From: Castellaniella sp035707805
Lineage (GTDB): Bacteria; Pseudomonadota; Gammaproteobacteria; Burkholderiales; Burkholderiaceae_B
Direction: 5' to 3'
DNA length: 64,000 nt
NCBI GenBank assembly: GCA_035707805.1
Contig: DASSTS010000044.1
Span: 6,478-70,477, forward strand
The notes below the pieces were generated by a model. That model saw only the letters and a list, made by a program, of their open reading frames with translations. It was not told where the DNA came from and ran no database searches. Position numbers and translations under genes: made by a program. Position 1 is the first letter of the stretch. The number at the start of each line of letters is the position of its first letter. Positions 63,277 to 64,000 of the stretch are shown piece after piece.

Positions 63277-63296
63277 TAGAGAACATTAATTTCCTA
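63277..63296 (+). promoter_or_regulatory. Second copy of the TetR operator
   Basis: The 20-base site keeps both arm ends (TAG...AA and TTTCCTA) of the tetR operator, 12 of 20 positions identical. It lies 18 bases before the hydrolase ATG. Confidence 0.55.
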
Positions 63297-63314
63297 TTTA
63301 TATCGAGTTCCGTC

Positions 63315-64000
63315 ATGTCCATATCTCAAGTGTCTCCGGCGCCCAGGAATACCTCCAGTCCGGCTTCCGTTACTGCCTTCAATGAACGGCCAGGGTGCGA
63401 CCCCACCACGTTCTGGACGATGTTTCACCATCGTCATGCGCAGATCGGTCACGTGAAACTGCATTACGTCGAGGGCGGCTCGGGCAAGCCCGTCCTGTTG
63501 GTTCCGGGCTGGCCGCAAAGCTGGTACGCCTGGCGCCGCGTCATGCCGGCGCTGGCGGCCGCGGGGCGCCGGGTCATTGCGGTCGATCCGCGCGGGCTGG
63601 GCGATTCCGACAAGCCCGCGGGCGGCTACGACCTGGCGACGGTGGCGCAGGACCTCCATGGTTTTTCCGCGGCGCTGGGGCTGGGCGTCGAGGGTCCGCT
63701 GGATGTCGCCGGCCATGACGTGGGGGCATGGATCGCCTATGCGTGGGCCGCCGACTGGCCGGGCGATATCGGGCGACTGGCCCTCTACGATGCGGCATTG
63801 CCCGGCATCACGCCTCCGCCTTCCGGCGGCCATGTTTCCGAGGAAGCCAACATCCGCACCTGGCACTTCGGCTTCAATCGGCTTGCCGATCTGCCCGAGC
63901 TGCTGGTGCAGGGCCGCGAGCGCGCGTATCTCGGCTGGCTGTTCAAGGCGAAGATGCGGGATCCGTCGGCGATCACCGGCGTCGATCTCGACGAATACGC
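63315..64000 (+). CDS. Alpha/beta hydrolase, epoxide hydrolase/dehalogenase-like (3' end cut)
   Basis: From ATG 63315 the frame stays open to the window edge (228 codons). VLLVPGWPQSWYAWRRVMPAL holds the oxyanion motif, and VDPRGLGDSDKP and VAGHDVGAWIAYAWAA follow. The nucleophile elbow is GHDVG, with Asp as nucleophile, as in epoxide hydrolases and haloalkane or haloacetate dehalogenases. The catalytic His lies beyond the window. It is probably controlled by the adjoining TetR protein. Confidence 0.85.
   Translation, partial: MSISQVSPAPRNTSSPASVTAFNERPGCDPTTFWTMFHHRHAQIGHVKLHYVEGGSGKPVLLVPGWPQSWYAWRRVMPALAAAGRRVIAVDPRGLGDSDKPAGGYDLATVAQDLHGFSAALGLGVEGPLDVAGHDVGAWIAYAWAADWPGDIGRLALYDAALPGITPPPSGGHVSEEANIRTWHFGFNRLADLPELLVQGRERAYLGWLFKAKMRDPSAITGVDLDEY

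Overview
The window is GC-rich (about two thirds G+C) chromosomal DNA of a betaproteobacterium. The gene set and order (gltBD, mlaFED-mlaA-mlaC, ibaG-murA, a hisG...hisE operon running into hinT-tatABC, then dsbD) fit the family Alcaligenaceae (Bordetella/Achromobacter relatives). This assignment is an inference from gene content, not from a database search.

Layout. 1-2256 (+): end of cutA and complete dsbD. 2345-23383 (-): one long run of housekeeping genes, read in transcription order gltB, gltD, mlaF, mlaE, mlaD, mlaA, mlaC, an ABC-2 exporter pair, ibaG, murA, hisG, hisD, hisB, hisH, hisA, hisF, hisI, hisE, hinT, tatA, tatB, tatC. Many neighbours overlap by 4-8 bases. hisC and mlaB, usually found inside such clusters, are absent here.

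23679-41717: a complete catecholate siderophore locus of the enterobactin type. Transcription runs leftward in two groups. One is FecCD-type permease, ATPase, binding protein, esterase and phosphopantetheinyl transferase. The other is entE, a stand-alone aryl carrier protein, entF, a YncE-like lipoprotein, entC, an isochorismatase and entA. A second esterase, a decayed YncE-like remnant and a FepA-type TonB receptor run rightward. EntC, EntB and EntA turn chorismate into 2,3-dihydroxybenzoate. EntE loads it on the free aryl carrier. EntF, whose adenylation code reads as serine, joins and cyclises it. The receptor, binding protein and ABC transporter bring the ferric complex back, and the esterases release iron. 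Fur-box-like sites lie before entE, between the permease and the second esterase, and before the receptor.

41867-64000: a mixed accessory and housekeeping stretch. It holds a MazEF-type toxin-antitoxin pair with a perfect palindromic operator, a RAYT-like transposase relative that has lost its metal-binding histidines, and a two-gene beta-oxidation operon behind a perfect 34-bp palindrome. Then come pgi, an AGCS symporter, a pseudo-receiver/Fis-type regulator, hemE, priA and rep. A small basic protein preceded by repeated operators follows, then an enoyl-CoA hydratase/nitronate monooxygenase pair with the same palindrome core as the beta-oxidation operon. The end holds an AraC/SDR divergent pair, a di-haem cytochrome c, tRNA-Arg(CCG), and a TetR regulator with a second operator in front of an epoxide-hydrolase-like gene cut by the window edge.

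No rRNA, insertion sequence or CRISPR array was seen. The most interesting points are the split EntB, the YncE-like protein embedded in the siderophore operon with a second broken copy beside the receptor, the shared PsrA-like palindromes, the RAYT relative without HUH residues, the Fis regulator with a defective receiver, and the AT-rich, DnaA-box-bearing gap before priA.
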